Origin: an uncultured Porphyromonadaceae bacterium
Lineage (GTDB): Bacteria; Bacteroidota; Bacteroidia; Bacteroidales; Muribaculaceae
Length of the DNA: 64,000 nucleotides
Reading direction: 5' to 3'
Assembly: GCA_902489275.1 (NCBI GenBank)
Contig: CABTZK010000006.1
Location: 1 to 64,000 of the forward strand
Within the stretch, counting starts at the first letter, position 1. Every line of letters begins with the position of its first letter. The translations under genes were made by a program, and so were the position numbers. This document shows, one piece after another, positions 1-7,831 of the stretch. Below the pieces are notes generated by a model. That model was not told the DNA's origin. It searched no databases and saw nothing but the letters and a program-made list of their open reading frames with translations.

Positions 1-240
1 AATTACAAGCAAAAACCGCCATGATCACCATGGGCAAAGTTACTGAAACATTTTGTATGGCAGATGATTTCTGCAAGTTTTTTGATGCAATGGTGGCAAA
101 ATATACGCTAAAACCGGTCAAGAAGAGAAAAGGTGCTATTGCAGCCTATTGCCTGTTTCCCAAGAAGCCGTGTATCAATGTACAAAGGACAGTGGCCGCA
201 CAGCCCGCAATCTTCTAAATTCATCGGACCCACGTTAAGT
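1..240 (+). mobile_element. Decayed IS982-family transposase remnant (N-terminus joined to C-terminus)
   Basis: A 65-codon frame from 21 to 218 begins with residues typical of the IS982-type transposase N-terminus (VTETFCMADDFCKFFD). It then jumps directly to the family's C-terminal end (IAAYCLFPKKPCINVQR, closing in F-stop), so the DDE core is missing. After the stop, the bases at 227-236 (gacccacgtt) resemble the terminal repeat of the element at 1173-1370. The left end may lie outside the window. This is an internally deleted, non-functional copy. The family assignment is from memory of IS982 proteins, not from a search. Confidence 0.6.
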
Positions 241-289
241 TACACAGATATTTGTCAAAAGAAGCCAGCCGATATTGCAGCCCCGAAAA

Positions 290-321
290 TTTGCCAACGT
301 GCGGTATTTTTCGTAAATTTG
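290..321 (+). promoter_or_regulatory. Promoter for surE
   Basis: TTTG at 290-293 and TAAATTTG at 314-321 are separated by 20 bases, the Bacteroidetes primary-sigma form. The predicted start is near 327, giving a leader of about 65 bases if surE starts at 393. Confidence 0.6.
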
Positions 322-392
322 TCCTCTGGAAGACGTAAATGATGAGAATAATGACAAAAACAGATGCATTGAAACTTTTTAAAACGCCACAC

Positions 393-1169
393 ATGAAGAA
401 AGATAGGAAACCGCTGATTCTTGTCGCTAACGACGATGGATATAATTCCAACGGCATTCGAGCCCTCGTGAAGGCCGCCCGCAAGTTTGGAGACGTGCTG
501 GTGGCCGCGCCACGTGAACACCAGAGCGGCCAGTCAAGCGCCATCACTTTTGCAACTCCCTTGCGTGCCGTGAAATGCCACGAGGAACCGGGCCTCACGG
601 TATGGGCCGTGAATGGCACGCCAGCCGATTGCGTGAAGCTGGCACTCGACCAGTTGCTTGGCGAGCGCACCCCCGACTTGACCCTCTCGGGCATCAACCA
701 TGGGTTTAACATGGGGGTGAGCGTGCTCTACAGCGGCACGATGGGCGCGGCATTTGAGAGTTGCGTGCACGGCATTCCGAGCATTGCGTTTTCTTATGGC
801 GACGCACTTTTTGACGAGCAAGCCAGCGCATGCCTTCCCATGGTGGAAAAGGTCATTGACCGCGTGCTCAAGGGAGGGCTACCCCGCGGGGTGTGCCTGA
901 ATGTGAATATCCCCAAAACCGAAACCATGCCGAAAGGCATCAAAATCACCACAGCCTGCATGGGACACTGGGCGAGTGAATTTGAGCGGAGAGTCGACCC
1001 TACCAACCGCGAATATTACTGGATGACAGGCTACTACGAGCCCGACAACCCCCAAGACAACACCACCGACATGTACTGGACCGACCGCGGTTGGGTGAGC
1101 GTGACTCCCACTCGCGCCGACCAGACCGATCACCCATCCATGGGCCTCGTGGCCGATTTGCTATTATAA
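393..1169 (+). CDS. surE: 5'/3'-nucleotidase SurE
   Basis: SurE is a metal-dependent phosphatase that removes phosphate from nucleoside 5'- and 3'-monophosphates in the cytoplasm. The N-terminus carries the family metal-binding stretch (LILVANDDGYNSNGI), followed by the conserved APREHQSGQSSAIT segment, and the length of 258 residues is normal. I chose the ATG at 393 because family members begin a few residues before the NDDG motif. An in-frame ATG at 339 would add 18 residues with no family likeness and would sit only about 12 bases from the predicted transcript start. The gene lies between two IS982-type remnants, and its stop codon is four bases from the left end of the second. Confidence 0.93.
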   Translation: MKKDRKPLILVANDDGYNSNGIRALVKAARKFGDVLVAAPREHQSGQSSAITFATPLRAVKCHEEPGLTVWAVNGTPADCVKLALDQLLGERTPDLTLSGINHGFNMGVSVLYSGTMGAAFESCVHGIPSIAFSYGDALFDEQASACLPMVEKVIDRVLKGGLPRGVCLNVNIPKTETMPKGIKITTACMGHWASEFERRVDPTNREYYWMTGYYEPDNPQDNTTDMYWTDRGWVSVTPTRADQTDHPSMGLVADLLL

Positions 1170-1172
1170 ACG

Positions 1173-1370
1173 AACGTGAGTTCGACGAATGAGAATTGCT
1201 TAAAAAGAACATTGCCCAGGTGGAGCACTCCAGGCACAGACGCTTTGGCGATGCTGTCGTCAACTTGCCGGGAGGATTGCCGCATCACCCCGATTTGGCC
1301 AAGAAGCCGCGCGTCAGCCTGCAAAGGACATGAGACACACAGCTTGCACTCTTCTAAATTAACTCACGTT
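1173..1370 (+). mobile_element. 198-bp IS982-derived element with 10-bp terminal inverted repeats
   Basis: The left end aacgtgagtt (1173-1182) is the exact reverse complement of the right end aactcacgtt (1361-1370). Inside, the frame from about 1194 reads LLKKNIAQVEHSRHRRFG and then KKPRVSLQRT, stop, DTQLALF, stop. That is the C-terminal part of an IS982-type transposase with one in-frame stop and a garbled stretch. No target duplication is evident. The structure is that of a MITE-like deletion derivative, unable to move without a transposase in trans. Confidence 0.65.
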
Positions 1371-1388
1371 AAAATATGGTATTTTTAA

Positions 1389-1419
1389 TGTGTAAATCGG
1401 GAGATTTGCACTACCTTTG
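1389..1419 (+). promoter_or_regulatory. Promoter for gltX
   Basis: TGTG at 1389-1392, a 19-base spacer and TACCTTTG at 1412-1419 fit the Bacteroidetes promoter form. The leader to the gltX ATG would be about 30 bases. Confidence 0.6.
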
Positions 1420-1454
1420 CAAAAAATTCAGATTTTTCATAGAGTGACATCCGC

Positions 1455-2993
1455 ATGGAAAGAGAAGTAAGAGTGCGTTTTGCGCCATCGCCCACTGGCC
1501 CGCTGCACATTGGCGGCGTGCGCACGGCATTATATAACTACTTGTTTGCCCGCCAGCATGGGGGCAAGATGATTCTGAGAATCGAAGATACCGACAGCAA
1601 CCGCTTTGTGCCAGGCGCCGAGGACTACATCAACGAGGCCCTCGCTTGGCTGGGCATCGGCATTGACGAGGGCGTGCGCGAAGGCGGCGACTACGGGCCC
1701 TACAAGCAAAGCGAGCGCCGCGACCTCTACCGCCAGTATGTGACGCAACTGCTCGACACCGGCAAGGCCTACATCGCTTTTGACACGCCCCAAGAGCTTG
1801 ACGCCAAGCGCGCCGAGATTAAAAATTTCCAGTACGACGCATCGACCCGCATGACCATGCGCAACTCGCTGACCATGCCCAGCGAGCAAGTCAAAGCCCG
1901 CATCGCAAACGGCGATAAATATGTGGTACGCTTTCTCATCGAGCCAGGGCGCGACATCACCGTGCACGACCTGATTCGTGGCGACGTGGTGATTAACTCG
2001 TCGATTCTTGACGATAAAGTGCTCTACAAGAGCGCCGACGACCTTCCGACCTATCACTTGGCCAACATCGTCGACGACCACTTGATGGAGGTTTCCCACG
2101 TGATCCGCGGCGAGGAGTGGCTGCCCAGCGCGCCGCTGCACGTGTTGCTCTACGAGGCATTGGGCTGGGCCGAGACCGCCCCGCAATTCGTGCACCTGCC
2201 GCTGCTGCTCAAGCCCGATGGCAAAGGCAAGCTCTCGAAGCGCGACGGCGACCGCTTAGGTTTTCCCGTTTTCCCGTTGGAATGGCGCGACCCCAAGAGC
2301 GGTGACCTTTCCAGCGGATACCGCGAGAGCGGTTACTTGCCCCAAGCGGTGGTTAACTTCCTGGCGCTCCTGGGCTGGAATCCTGGCGATGACCGTGAAC
2401 TGATGTCGATGGACGAGCTCATCGGCGACTTCTCATTCGAGCGCTGCTCGAAGAGTGGCGCAAAATTTGACTTTGAAAAGGCCAAGTGGTTCAACCACGA
2501 GTACCTCATGAACATGGGCAACGCCGCACTGGCGCAAATGTTCAGGCCGCTGCTGGCCGAGCATGTCGATGCCGCTCCATTCGCCGACGACTACATTGCC
2601 GCAGCCGTGGGCACGGTGAAAAACCGCATCAGCTTCATCAACGACTTGTGGACCAACGCCTACTTCTATTTCAAAGCCCCCACAGAATATGCCCCCAAGG
2701 ATGTCAAAAAACGCTGGAAACCCGAGACTCCACAGCTGATGACCGAGCTCATCTCGCTGCTTAGCCAGCAGGACTTCGATGATGCCACCGCCACCGAAGC
2801 TGCCGTGATGGAGTGGATCAAGGAGAACGGCTACCACATGGGCAACGTGATGAACGCTTTCCGCCTCACCGTGGTGGGAAAGTGCATGGGCCCTCACATG
2901 TTCGAAATCACACGATTACTCGGCAAGGACGAAACCATTGCCCGCATCAGGCGCGGCATCGACAGCATTCCAACTCCTGCCGCGCAAGAATGA
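1455..2993 (+). CDS. gltX: Glutamyl-tRNA synthetase
   Basis: This class I synthetase charges tRNA-Glu with glutamate in the cytoplasm. The HIGH-type motif appears as PLHIGG near residue 17 and the KMSKS-type loop as KLSKR near residue 260. A segment just after it (GFPVFPLEWRDP, then SSGYRESGYLP) is one I associate with Bacteroidetes GltX. At 512 residues it is full length. The stop codon overlaps the start of the next gene (ATGA at 2990-2993), so the two are likely co-translated. Confidence 0.97.
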   Translation: MEREVRVRFAPSPTGPLHIGGVRTALYNYLFARQHGGKMILRIEDTDSNRFVPGAEDYINEALAWLGIGIDEGVREGGDYGPYKQSERRDLYRQYVTQLLDTGKAYIAFDTPQELDAKRAEIKNFQYDASTRMTMRNSLTMPSEQVKARIANGDKYVVRFLIEPGRDITVHDLIRGDVVINSSILDDKVLYKSADDLPTYHLANIVDDHLMEVSHVIRGEEWLPSAPLHVLLYEALGWAETAPQFVHLPLLLKPDGKGKLSKRDGDRLGFPVFPLEWRDPKSGDLSSGYRESGYLPQAVVNFLALLGWNPGDDRELMSMDELIGDFSFERCSKSGAKFDFEKAKWFNHEYLMNMGNAALAQMFRPLLAEHVDAAPFADDYIAAAVGTVKNRISFINDLWTNAYFYFKAPTEYAPKDVKKRWKPETPQLMTELISLLSQQDFDDATATEAAVMEWIKENGYHMGNVMNAFRLTVVGKCMGPHMFEITRLLGKDETIARIRRGIDSIPTPAAQE

Positions 2994-4057
2994 GGCGCGT
3001 CGTTTCCGCCATATTGCTCTTGCTGGCCGCCTGGTCTCCCGCCCTGGCGCAGGAGATGGTGTGGAGCATTGACTTCCAATCGGTTTTCAACAACCGCGAG
3101 GGAGGCGATGAGATGCGCCCCGACCAGACGTTCCTATTCACGCGCCTGAGCCCCGAAGTGGGAGTCAACTTGAGTGCTGACGCGAAGAGCAGCCACTTGC
3201 TCAAGGGCGGCATCTCATGGTATGAGCCGCTCAACGACCAAGGGCATGGCTACAAAGTCGTGCCCACGCTTTACTACCAATACCGTCGCGACACCACTTG
3301 GCAAGCGACGGTGGGAACGCTGCCACGCACCCTGCTCATGACCCGCGCGCCACGATACCTGTGGAGCGACTCGTTAGACTACCAGCAACCCAACATTCGC
3401 GGCGTGATGGCGCGATACAGCCATGGCACGAGCTATGTGGAAACCTATCTCGACTGGCGCCAGATGCAAAGCGAAAATCGCCGTGAAGCTTTCAATTTCG
3501 ACTTGAACGGCAAGTGGTATCCTGCACACCATTCCGTGTGGCTGGGCGGATATTTCCAATATAGCCACTTAGCCAAGCGCAAGAATGCGCCCGAAAGCGA
3601 GGGCGTGAACGACGACCTCACCATCAACCCCATGCTGGGCGGGCAGTGGGGCGTGGCCAAGGTGGCGATGGGCGCCATCGTCAACCGCGAGCGCGCCCGA
3701 GTCGATGAGCAGTGGCTCACAGCCGCCGGATTCGTGGCTAACGCCAACCTGCGCTGGCGCTTTCTCGAAGCCGAGCAAAACATCTACACGGGCAAAGACC
3801 TTTTCCCGCTTTATCCGCGGTTTGGCAGCCTGCTGAACTTGGGCGACACCTACTATCGCGACAAGTTCTACAGCCGTACCGACCTTATCGCTCACATCGT
3901 CAAAAACCGCCTCATCGACCTCAACGCCTCGCTCACGCTCCACGCGACGAACAAGACAACAGGATTTTGGCAACAAATATCCTGCCGTGTCTATATTGAC
4001 TCTTCCTATCGAAAAATATCGCCCCACGCCAACTCTCACCCGACAGTGAGGGATTAA
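2990..4057 (+). CDS. Predicted outer-membrane beta-barrel protein
   Basis: I do not recognise a named family. The 355-residue product begins with a clear signal peptide (RRVVSAILLLLAAWSPALAQ). The rest alternates short amphipathic strands rich in Tyr, Trp and Asn, as in outer-membrane barrels. The start at 2990 overlaps the gltX stop as ATGA; upstream in-frame codons lie inside gltX and lack a signal sequence. The last 18 or so residues after RVYID look non-barrel-like, so the original end may have been shifted by a small mutation. It lies between gltX and waaA on the same strand. An envelope role is inferred from the signal peptide and strand pattern only. Confidence 0.7.
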   Translation: MRRVVSAILLLLAAWSPALAQEMVWSIDFQSVFNNREGGDEMRPDQTFLFTRLSPEVGVNLSADAKSSHLLKGGISWYEPLNDQGHGYKVVPTLYYQYRRDTTWQATVGTLPRTLLMTRAPRYLWSDSLDYQQPNIRGVMARYSHGTSYVETYLDWRQMQSENRREAFNFDLNGKWYPAHHSVWLGGYFQYSHLAKRKNAPESEGVNDDLTINPMLGGQWGVAKVAMGAIVNRERARVDEQWLTAAGFVANANLRWRFLEAEQNIYTGKDLFPLYPRFGSLLNLGDTYYRDKFYSRTDLIAHIVKNRLIDLNASLTLHATNKTTGFWQQISCRVYIDSSYRKISPHANSHPTVRD

Positions 4058-4086
4058 ATTGCACGCATTGACTGTAAAACAACGAA

Positions 4087-5322
4087 ATGAATTTCTTATA
4101 CAACATTGGTATTGCAGCCTACAAACTGGCAGTGAAATTGGTTTCCCCACGCAACCGCAAGGCAAAGCTCATGCTTGAGGGGCAAGCCAAGACGATGGGC
4201 TACCTGCGTGAGCGGCTCGACCCAGCCTGCCGCTATATTTGGATTCATGTCGCCTCGCTGGGCGAGTTCGAGCAAGCCCGCCCACTCATCGAGCGCCTGC
4301 ACAGTGAGCACCCTAACGAGCGCATTTTGCTCACGTTCTTCTCGCCAAGCGGCTACGAGGTGCGCAAAAACTACACCAAAGTCGATGCCGTGTGCTATCT
4401 CCCTCTTGACCTGCCAGGCAATGTGAGCGCATTCCTCGACGTGGTGAACCCCAAGATGGCCATTTTTGTGAAATACGAGTTTTGGGGGAACTACCTCCAC
4501 TCGCTCAAAGAGCGCCACATCCCCACCTACCTCATCTCGGCCATTTTCCGCCCCAAGCAGCGCTTTTTCCGCATGGGCGGCGCCATGTTCCGCAAAATGC
4601 TGCACTGCTACACCCACATCTATGTGCAAAACGAGGAGTCACGCCAGTTGCTCAAGAAAATCGGCCTGAGCAATGTCGATGTGGCTGGCGACACGCGCTT
4701 CGACCGTGTGGCCGGCGTGCGCGCGGCCGCTAAGCAGTTCCCAATCATCGAGGCCATGACCGAGGGGCAGCCCTTCACCCTGATCCTGGGCAGCAGCTGG
4801 CAGCCCGACGAGGAGATTGTGATTCCCTATTTTAACGAGCATCCCCACATGAAGCTCATCGTTGCGCCCCATGAGTTTGATGCCGAGCGACTCAGAGTGC
4901 TCAAATCCAAAATCAGCCGCAAGACCGCCCTTTATTCCCAAACGAGCCAGGAAGAGGCACACACGCTTGACTGCATCATCGTCGACTGCTTTGGCCTGCT
5001 TTCCTCGCTTTACCGCTATGGGCAAGTGGCCTACATCGGCGGTGGCTTCGGCGCAGGCATCCACAACGTCAACGAGGCGGCCGTCTATGGCATCCCCGTG
5101 ATTTTCGGCCCTAAATTTGACAAATTCAAAGAGGCACGCGACCTCATTGCCCTGGGCGGAGGATTCAGCATCAACGACGCAGAGGACTTCAAGCGCGCCA
5201 TGGACCGCTTGACCGGCGACAGCGACTTCCGCAAGACCAGTGGCAATGCGGCTGGCAACTACATCAAGGCGAACCTCGGCGCTACCGACTTCATTTGCCG
5301 CGACCTCTTCCCGGCGCGATAG
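4087..5322 (+). CDS. waaA: 3-deoxy-D-manno-octulosonic acid transferase (Kdo transferase)
   Basis: WaaA attaches Kdo to lipid A on the cytoplasmic face of the inner membrane, the first step of LPS core synthesis. The N-terminus is hydrophobic, the acceptor-side motif ASLGEFEQARP places a candidate catalytic Glu at residue 60, and the C-terminal half has the GT-B glycosyltransferase stretch (AYIGGGFGAGIHNVNEAAVYG). The length of 411 residues is normal. It follows the barrel protein by 29 bases and ends before a strong hairpin at 5378-5412. With the MsbA-like exporter at 57-59 kb it shows that this cell makes lipid A-based LPS. Confidence 0.93.
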   Translation: MNFLYNIGIAAYKLAVKLVSPRNRKAKLMLEGQAKTMGYLRERLDPACRYIWIHVASLGEFEQARPLIERLHSEHPNERILLTFFSPSGYEVRKNYTKVDAVCYLPLDLPGNVSAFLDVVNPKMAIFVKYEFWGNYLHSLKERHIPTYLISAIFRPKQRFFRMGGAMFRKMLHCYTHIYVQNEESRQLLKKIGLSNVDVAGDTRFDRVAGVRAAAKQFPIIEAMTEGQPFTLILGSSWQPDEEIVIPYFNEHPHMKLIVAPHEFDAERLRVLKSKISRKTALYSQTSQEEAHTLDCIIVDCFGLLSSLYRYGQVAYIGGGFGAGIHNVNEAAVYGIPVIFGPKFDKFKEARDLIALGGGFSINDAEDFKRAMDRLTGDSDFRKTSGNAAGNYIKANLGATDFICRDLFPAR

Positions 5323-5377
5323 CCTCACGCCCGGCCATGGGCACGGCGTTTTTCATCCCACTGGGCCAAGCAATGGC

Positions 5378-5412
5378 AAAGGCAGGAAATCAACGGGTGA
5401 CTTCCTGCCTTT
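5378..5412. terminator. Bidirectional terminator between waaA and tRNA-Arg
   Basis: Perfect 11-bp arms (aaaggcaggaa and ttcctgccttt) enclose a 13-base loop. The A-run on the left and T-run on the right let it serve waaA on the plus strand and the tRNA on the minus strand. Confidence 0.75.
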
Positions 5413-5418
5413 AACCTG

Positions 5419-5490
5419 TATCCTCGCAGGGAATCGAACCCTGATCTAAGGTTTAGGAAACCTTCGTTCTATCCATTGAACTACGAAGAC
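5419..5490 (-). tRNA. tRNA-Arg (anticodon CCU)
   Basis: Read on the minus strand, the 72 bases fold into a complete cloverleaf. The acceptor stem is GTCTTCG with CGAGGAT, the D arm contains TTCAATGGATAGAA, the anticodon stem is AAGGT/ACCTT with loop TTCCTAA, and the T arm is CAGGG-TTCGATT-CCCTG. The anticodon CCT reads AGG codons. CCA is not encoded. The acceptor has two G-U pairs. Confidence 0.95.
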
Positions 5491-5617
5491 AACAACATTT
5501 TGCTTTTGCTGCTGCAAAGATATAGCAAAATTTCCACATGAGCAAGCCATGCCGCTTTTCTTCATCATTGCAAGAACCGTACAGATTTCCAGTAGCGCCT
5601 GGCAGCAAAGGCGAAAC

Positions 5618-5841
5618 GAAGACTATTTAGAAGAATTCGACTATCTCGTCTCGTCGGGTAGCGCATTAGAGGTGAAGGCTATCAGCGCGCCAACCTATCC
5701 TCTGATAGAAAATAGCGGGGGAACCTATTAAAACTCTATCTTAATGATGCCGGCATTTTATCTATCATCTACTATCGCAACAATATCAAGGCGGTCATGC
5801 CTGATAGGGCAAGTGTCAATCTCGGCTCTATCTATAAAGGG
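5618..5841 (+). pseudogene. Fragment of an AAA_14/DUF4143-type ATPase
   Basis: Two adjacent frames give consecutive pieces of one protein: FDYLVSSGSALEVKAISAPT followed by YPLIENSGG, and after a shift near 5730, LKLYLNDAGI with YRNNIKAVMPDRASVNLGS. This matches the start of the C-terminal DUF4143 region of the P-loop ATPases common in Bacteroidales. No start, Walker A region or end is present. The 528 bases between the tRNA (5490) and the rubrerythrin gene (6019) otherwise hold nothing I recognise beyond a hairpin at 5950-5978. The position beside a tRNA fits debris from an integrated element. Confidence 0.6.
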
Positions 5842-5949
5842 GATTACCCACATTCCCATCTACTATATCATGTTCTTCCAAAACGTCTCCCAGGTTGTAG
5901 AGCAGTTTTTAGATTAGTCGCTTTTTAGCCGGTCACTGGGCAAGGCACA

Positions 5950-5978
5950 AGTACCCTGGCCTCGATAGCCAGGGTACT
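5950..5978. terminator. Hairpin downstream of the rubrerythrin gene
   Basis: The arms agtaccctggc and gccagggtact are perfectly complementary over 11 bp with a 7-base loop. It lies 40 bases past the stop of the minus-strand rubrerythrin gene. The T-run is weak, so its efficiency is uncertain. Confidence 0.5.
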
Positions 5979-6018
5979 CGCATCTATATCAAAAAACTTG
6001 CGGCGTCCGTTCAGCGTC

Positions 6019-6561
6019 CTAATAGTTCTCGGCCTTGATTTGGAAATAGGCCTTTGGATGCTTGCACACGGGGCAAAGATCAGGAGCATACTTGCCAACG
6101 ACAATGTGGCCGCAGTTGATGCACTGCCAGATGCACTCCTCGTCGCGCGAGAACACAATCTTGTCCTCGACGTTCTTCAAGAGCTTGCGATAGCGCTCCT
6201 CATGCTCTTTCTCAATGGCTGCCACTCCCTCAAAGAGAGCTGCAATCTCCTCAAAACCCTCCTCGTGAGCCTCGCGAGCCATGCGGGGGTACATGTCGGA
6301 CCATTCTGCATACTCGCCACTGGCGGCATCCTTCAGGTTGTAGGCCGTGTCCTTGATGTCGCCATCTTGAAGGAGCTTGAACCAAATCTTGGCGTGCTCT
6401 TTCTCGTTGGCGGCAGTCTCCTCAAAGAGGGCTGCAATCTGCACGTAGCCTTCTTTCTTGGCTTTGGAAGCGTAATAAGTGTATTTGTTGCGTGCCTGAG
6501 ACTCACCTGCAAACGCTTCCATCAGGTTTTTCTCAGTCTTTGTTCCTTTTAATTCTTTCAT
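6019..6561 (-). CDS. rbr: Rubrerythrin
   Basis: Rubrerythrin reduces hydrogen peroxide to water in the cytoplasm of anaerobes, using a di-iron centre fed by a rubredoxin-type iron. The 180-residue product has the ferritin-like four-helix domain first, with two EKEH motifs typical of the di-iron ligands. A C-terminal rubredoxin-like domain follows with paired cysteines (CINCGH and CPVCKHP). I start at MKELKGTKTEKNL (ATG at 6561), the usual family start; a longer frame upstream has no likeness. It is the last gene of a three-gene minus-strand cluster behind a PerR-type regulator and a second peroxidase, so peroxide induction is expected. Confidence 0.95.
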   Translation of the reverse strand: MKELKGTKTEKNLMEAFAGESQARNKYTYYASKAKKEGYVQIAALFEETAANEKEHAKIWFKLLQDGDIKDTAYNLKDAASGEYAEWSDMYPRMAREAHEEGFEEIAALFEGVAAIEKEHEERYRKLLKNVEDKIVFSRDEECIWQCINCGHIVVGKYAPDLCPVCKHPKAYFQIKAENY

Positions 6562-6654
6562 TTCAGTGTCTTGCTCGTGAACTCTAACTCGCCTTCCCTG
6601 CGAGATGGGAGAGAAGATAGAGTCCAATGTTTGTCGTTTTTCAAAAAGATGATC

Positions 6655-7209
6655 CTATTTCTTGTTAAAGTAGCGGTTGTAGAGCCCCTCAAAGCCTCTG
6701 CCGTGGCGAGCCTCGTCGCGCGCCATCTCGTGCACATTGTCGTGGATGGCGTCAAGGTTTTGCTGCTTAGCCAGCTTGGCGATGCGGAACTTGTCGGCGC
6801 AGGCGCTAGCCTCGGCGTGCATGCGTTTCTCCAAGTTCGTCTTGGTGTCCCACACGACTTCACCCAGCAGCTCGGCAAATCTTGATGCGTGGTCGGCCTC
6901 TTCCATTGCGTAGCGCTTGAAAGCCTCGGCAATTTCGGGATAGCCCTCGCGATCGGCCTGGCGACCCATCGCCATGTACATGCCCACCTCGGTGCACTCA
7001 CCCTCGAAGTGAGCCTTGAGGCCGGCGATGATTTCGGGATCAACTCCATTGGCAACGCCCAGCGTGTGCTCGGCGGCAAATTGGAGCCCGTCGTCTTCTT
7101 TCAATTCTTTAAACTTCTCAGCAGGTTGCTTGCATTGAGGACATTGTGCTGGTGGAGTGTCACCTTCATGAACGTAACCGCACACTGTGCAAATCCATTT
7201 CTTTGCCAT
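6655..7209 (-). CDS. Reverse rubrerythrin (NADH peroxidase type)
   Basis: The domain order is inverted relative to classical rubrerythrin. An N-terminal rubredoxin domain comes first (CTVCGYVH and CPQCKQP in the first 30 residues), then a ferritin-like di-iron domain with the expected Glu and His positions (EEADHASRF, DEARHGRGF). Proteins of this form in clostridia act as the terminal reductase of an NADH-dependent peroxidase. The length of 184 residues is normal. It sits 93 bases upstream of rbr and 39 bases downstream of perR, all on the minus strand, so the three genes probably share the promoter at 7750-7781. Confidence 0.9.
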   Translation of the reverse strand: MAKKWICTVCGYVHEGDTPPAQCPQCKQPAEKFKELKEDDGLQFAAEHTLGVANGVDPEIIAGLKAHFEGECTEVGMYMAMGRQADREGYPEIAEAFKRYAMEEADHASRFAELLGEVVWDTKTNLEKRMHAEASACADKFRIAKLAKQQNLDAIHDNVHEMARDEARHGRGFEGLYNRYFNKK

Positions 7210-7248
7210 AATTTTTTTGTTTTAAAAAAGTTAATAAGTGAGTTAGTT

Positions 7249-7668
7249 TTATTTTATTTGCTCTTGTGCCTTGCACTTGGGGCAAAGGCCAGAGTAATAG
7301 AGTTCGTAGCGTTCAATCTTGAAGTCATCGCTTGCGTGGAGGTGCCCGGCTATGCACTCGTCGACCTCCATATCGAAAATCTCGCCACACCGGCGGCACA
7401 GGAAATGAGCATGAGGGTGCGTTTGGCCGTCGTAATGCACGGTGCGCTTGTCAATCGTCAAAGCATGCACGGCATTGTTCTCCCGCAAGAGCTCAAGCGT
7501 GTTGTAGACCGTTGTGCGCGACAGGGTGGGCATCGATTGGAGCAAGTCCTTGTAAATCGTGTCCACTGTGGGATGGGTGTGGTGGTCAAGCAGATATTGC
7601 ATGATAGCCATGCGCTGCATTGAGAGCCTGATGCCATGCTTCACGAGATGTTGCGCTGCTGTTGTCAT
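7249..7668 (-). CDS. perR: Fur-family peroxide regulator, PerR-like
   Basis: This 139-residue protein has the Fur-family winged helix (RLSMQRMAIMQYL, SRTTVYNTLELL), then a His-rich metal site (HPHAHFLCRRCGEIF) and a second CxxC pair (CPKCKA), giving the four-cysteine structural zinc site. PerR members sense peroxide through metal-catalysed oxidation and derepress their targets. The PerR rather than Fur call rests on the linked rubrerythrin genes downstream and the short length. A palindrome at 7716-7734, just upstream of the start, could be its own operator. Confidence 0.88.
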   Translation of the reverse strand: MTTAAQHLVKHGIRLSMQRMAIMQYLLDHHTHPTVDTIYKDLLQSMPTLSRTTVYNTLELLRENNAVHALTIDKRTVHYDGQTHPHAHFLCRRCGEIFDMEVDECIAGHLHASDDFKIERYELYYSGLCPKCKAQEQIK

Positions 7669-7715
7669 TTTGTGTCTTGTTCTTTATCGGATGGCTTCCA
7701 TGGATTGGGTCCATC

Positions 7716-7734
7716 CATAATTAAAACCATTATG
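7716..7734. promoter_or_regulatory. Candidate PerR operator
   Basis: CATAAT, seven bases, then ATTATG form a perfect 6-bp inverted repeat in the leader between the perR promoter and the perR start. Its AT-rich palindromic form resembles Fur/PerR boxes. Operator function is inferred. Confidence 0.45.
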
Positions 7735-7749
7735 CTTTTGAAAGCATTA

Positions 7750-7781
7750 CAAAGTTAGCACAATTACACGAGATATCCAAA
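7750..7781 (-). promoter_or_regulatory. Promoter of the perR-rubrerythrin cluster
   Basis: On the minus strand TTTG (7781-7778), 20 bases and TAACTTTG (7757-7750) match the Bacteroidetes consensus exactly. Transcription would start near 7744 and cross the palindrome. Confidence 0.7.
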
Positions 7782-7831
7782 TTATTGGATCGTTTTTTTT
7801 GTTAAAAAAATACAAAATGGGGGATTTCGGG

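Noticed and set aside
1530..2195. Long minus-strand open frame inside gltX (221 codons)
   Set aside because: It is fully contained in the opposite strand of a clear glutamyl-tRNA synthetase gene, is rich in His and Val as such antisense frames are in high-GC genes, and has no family likeness.
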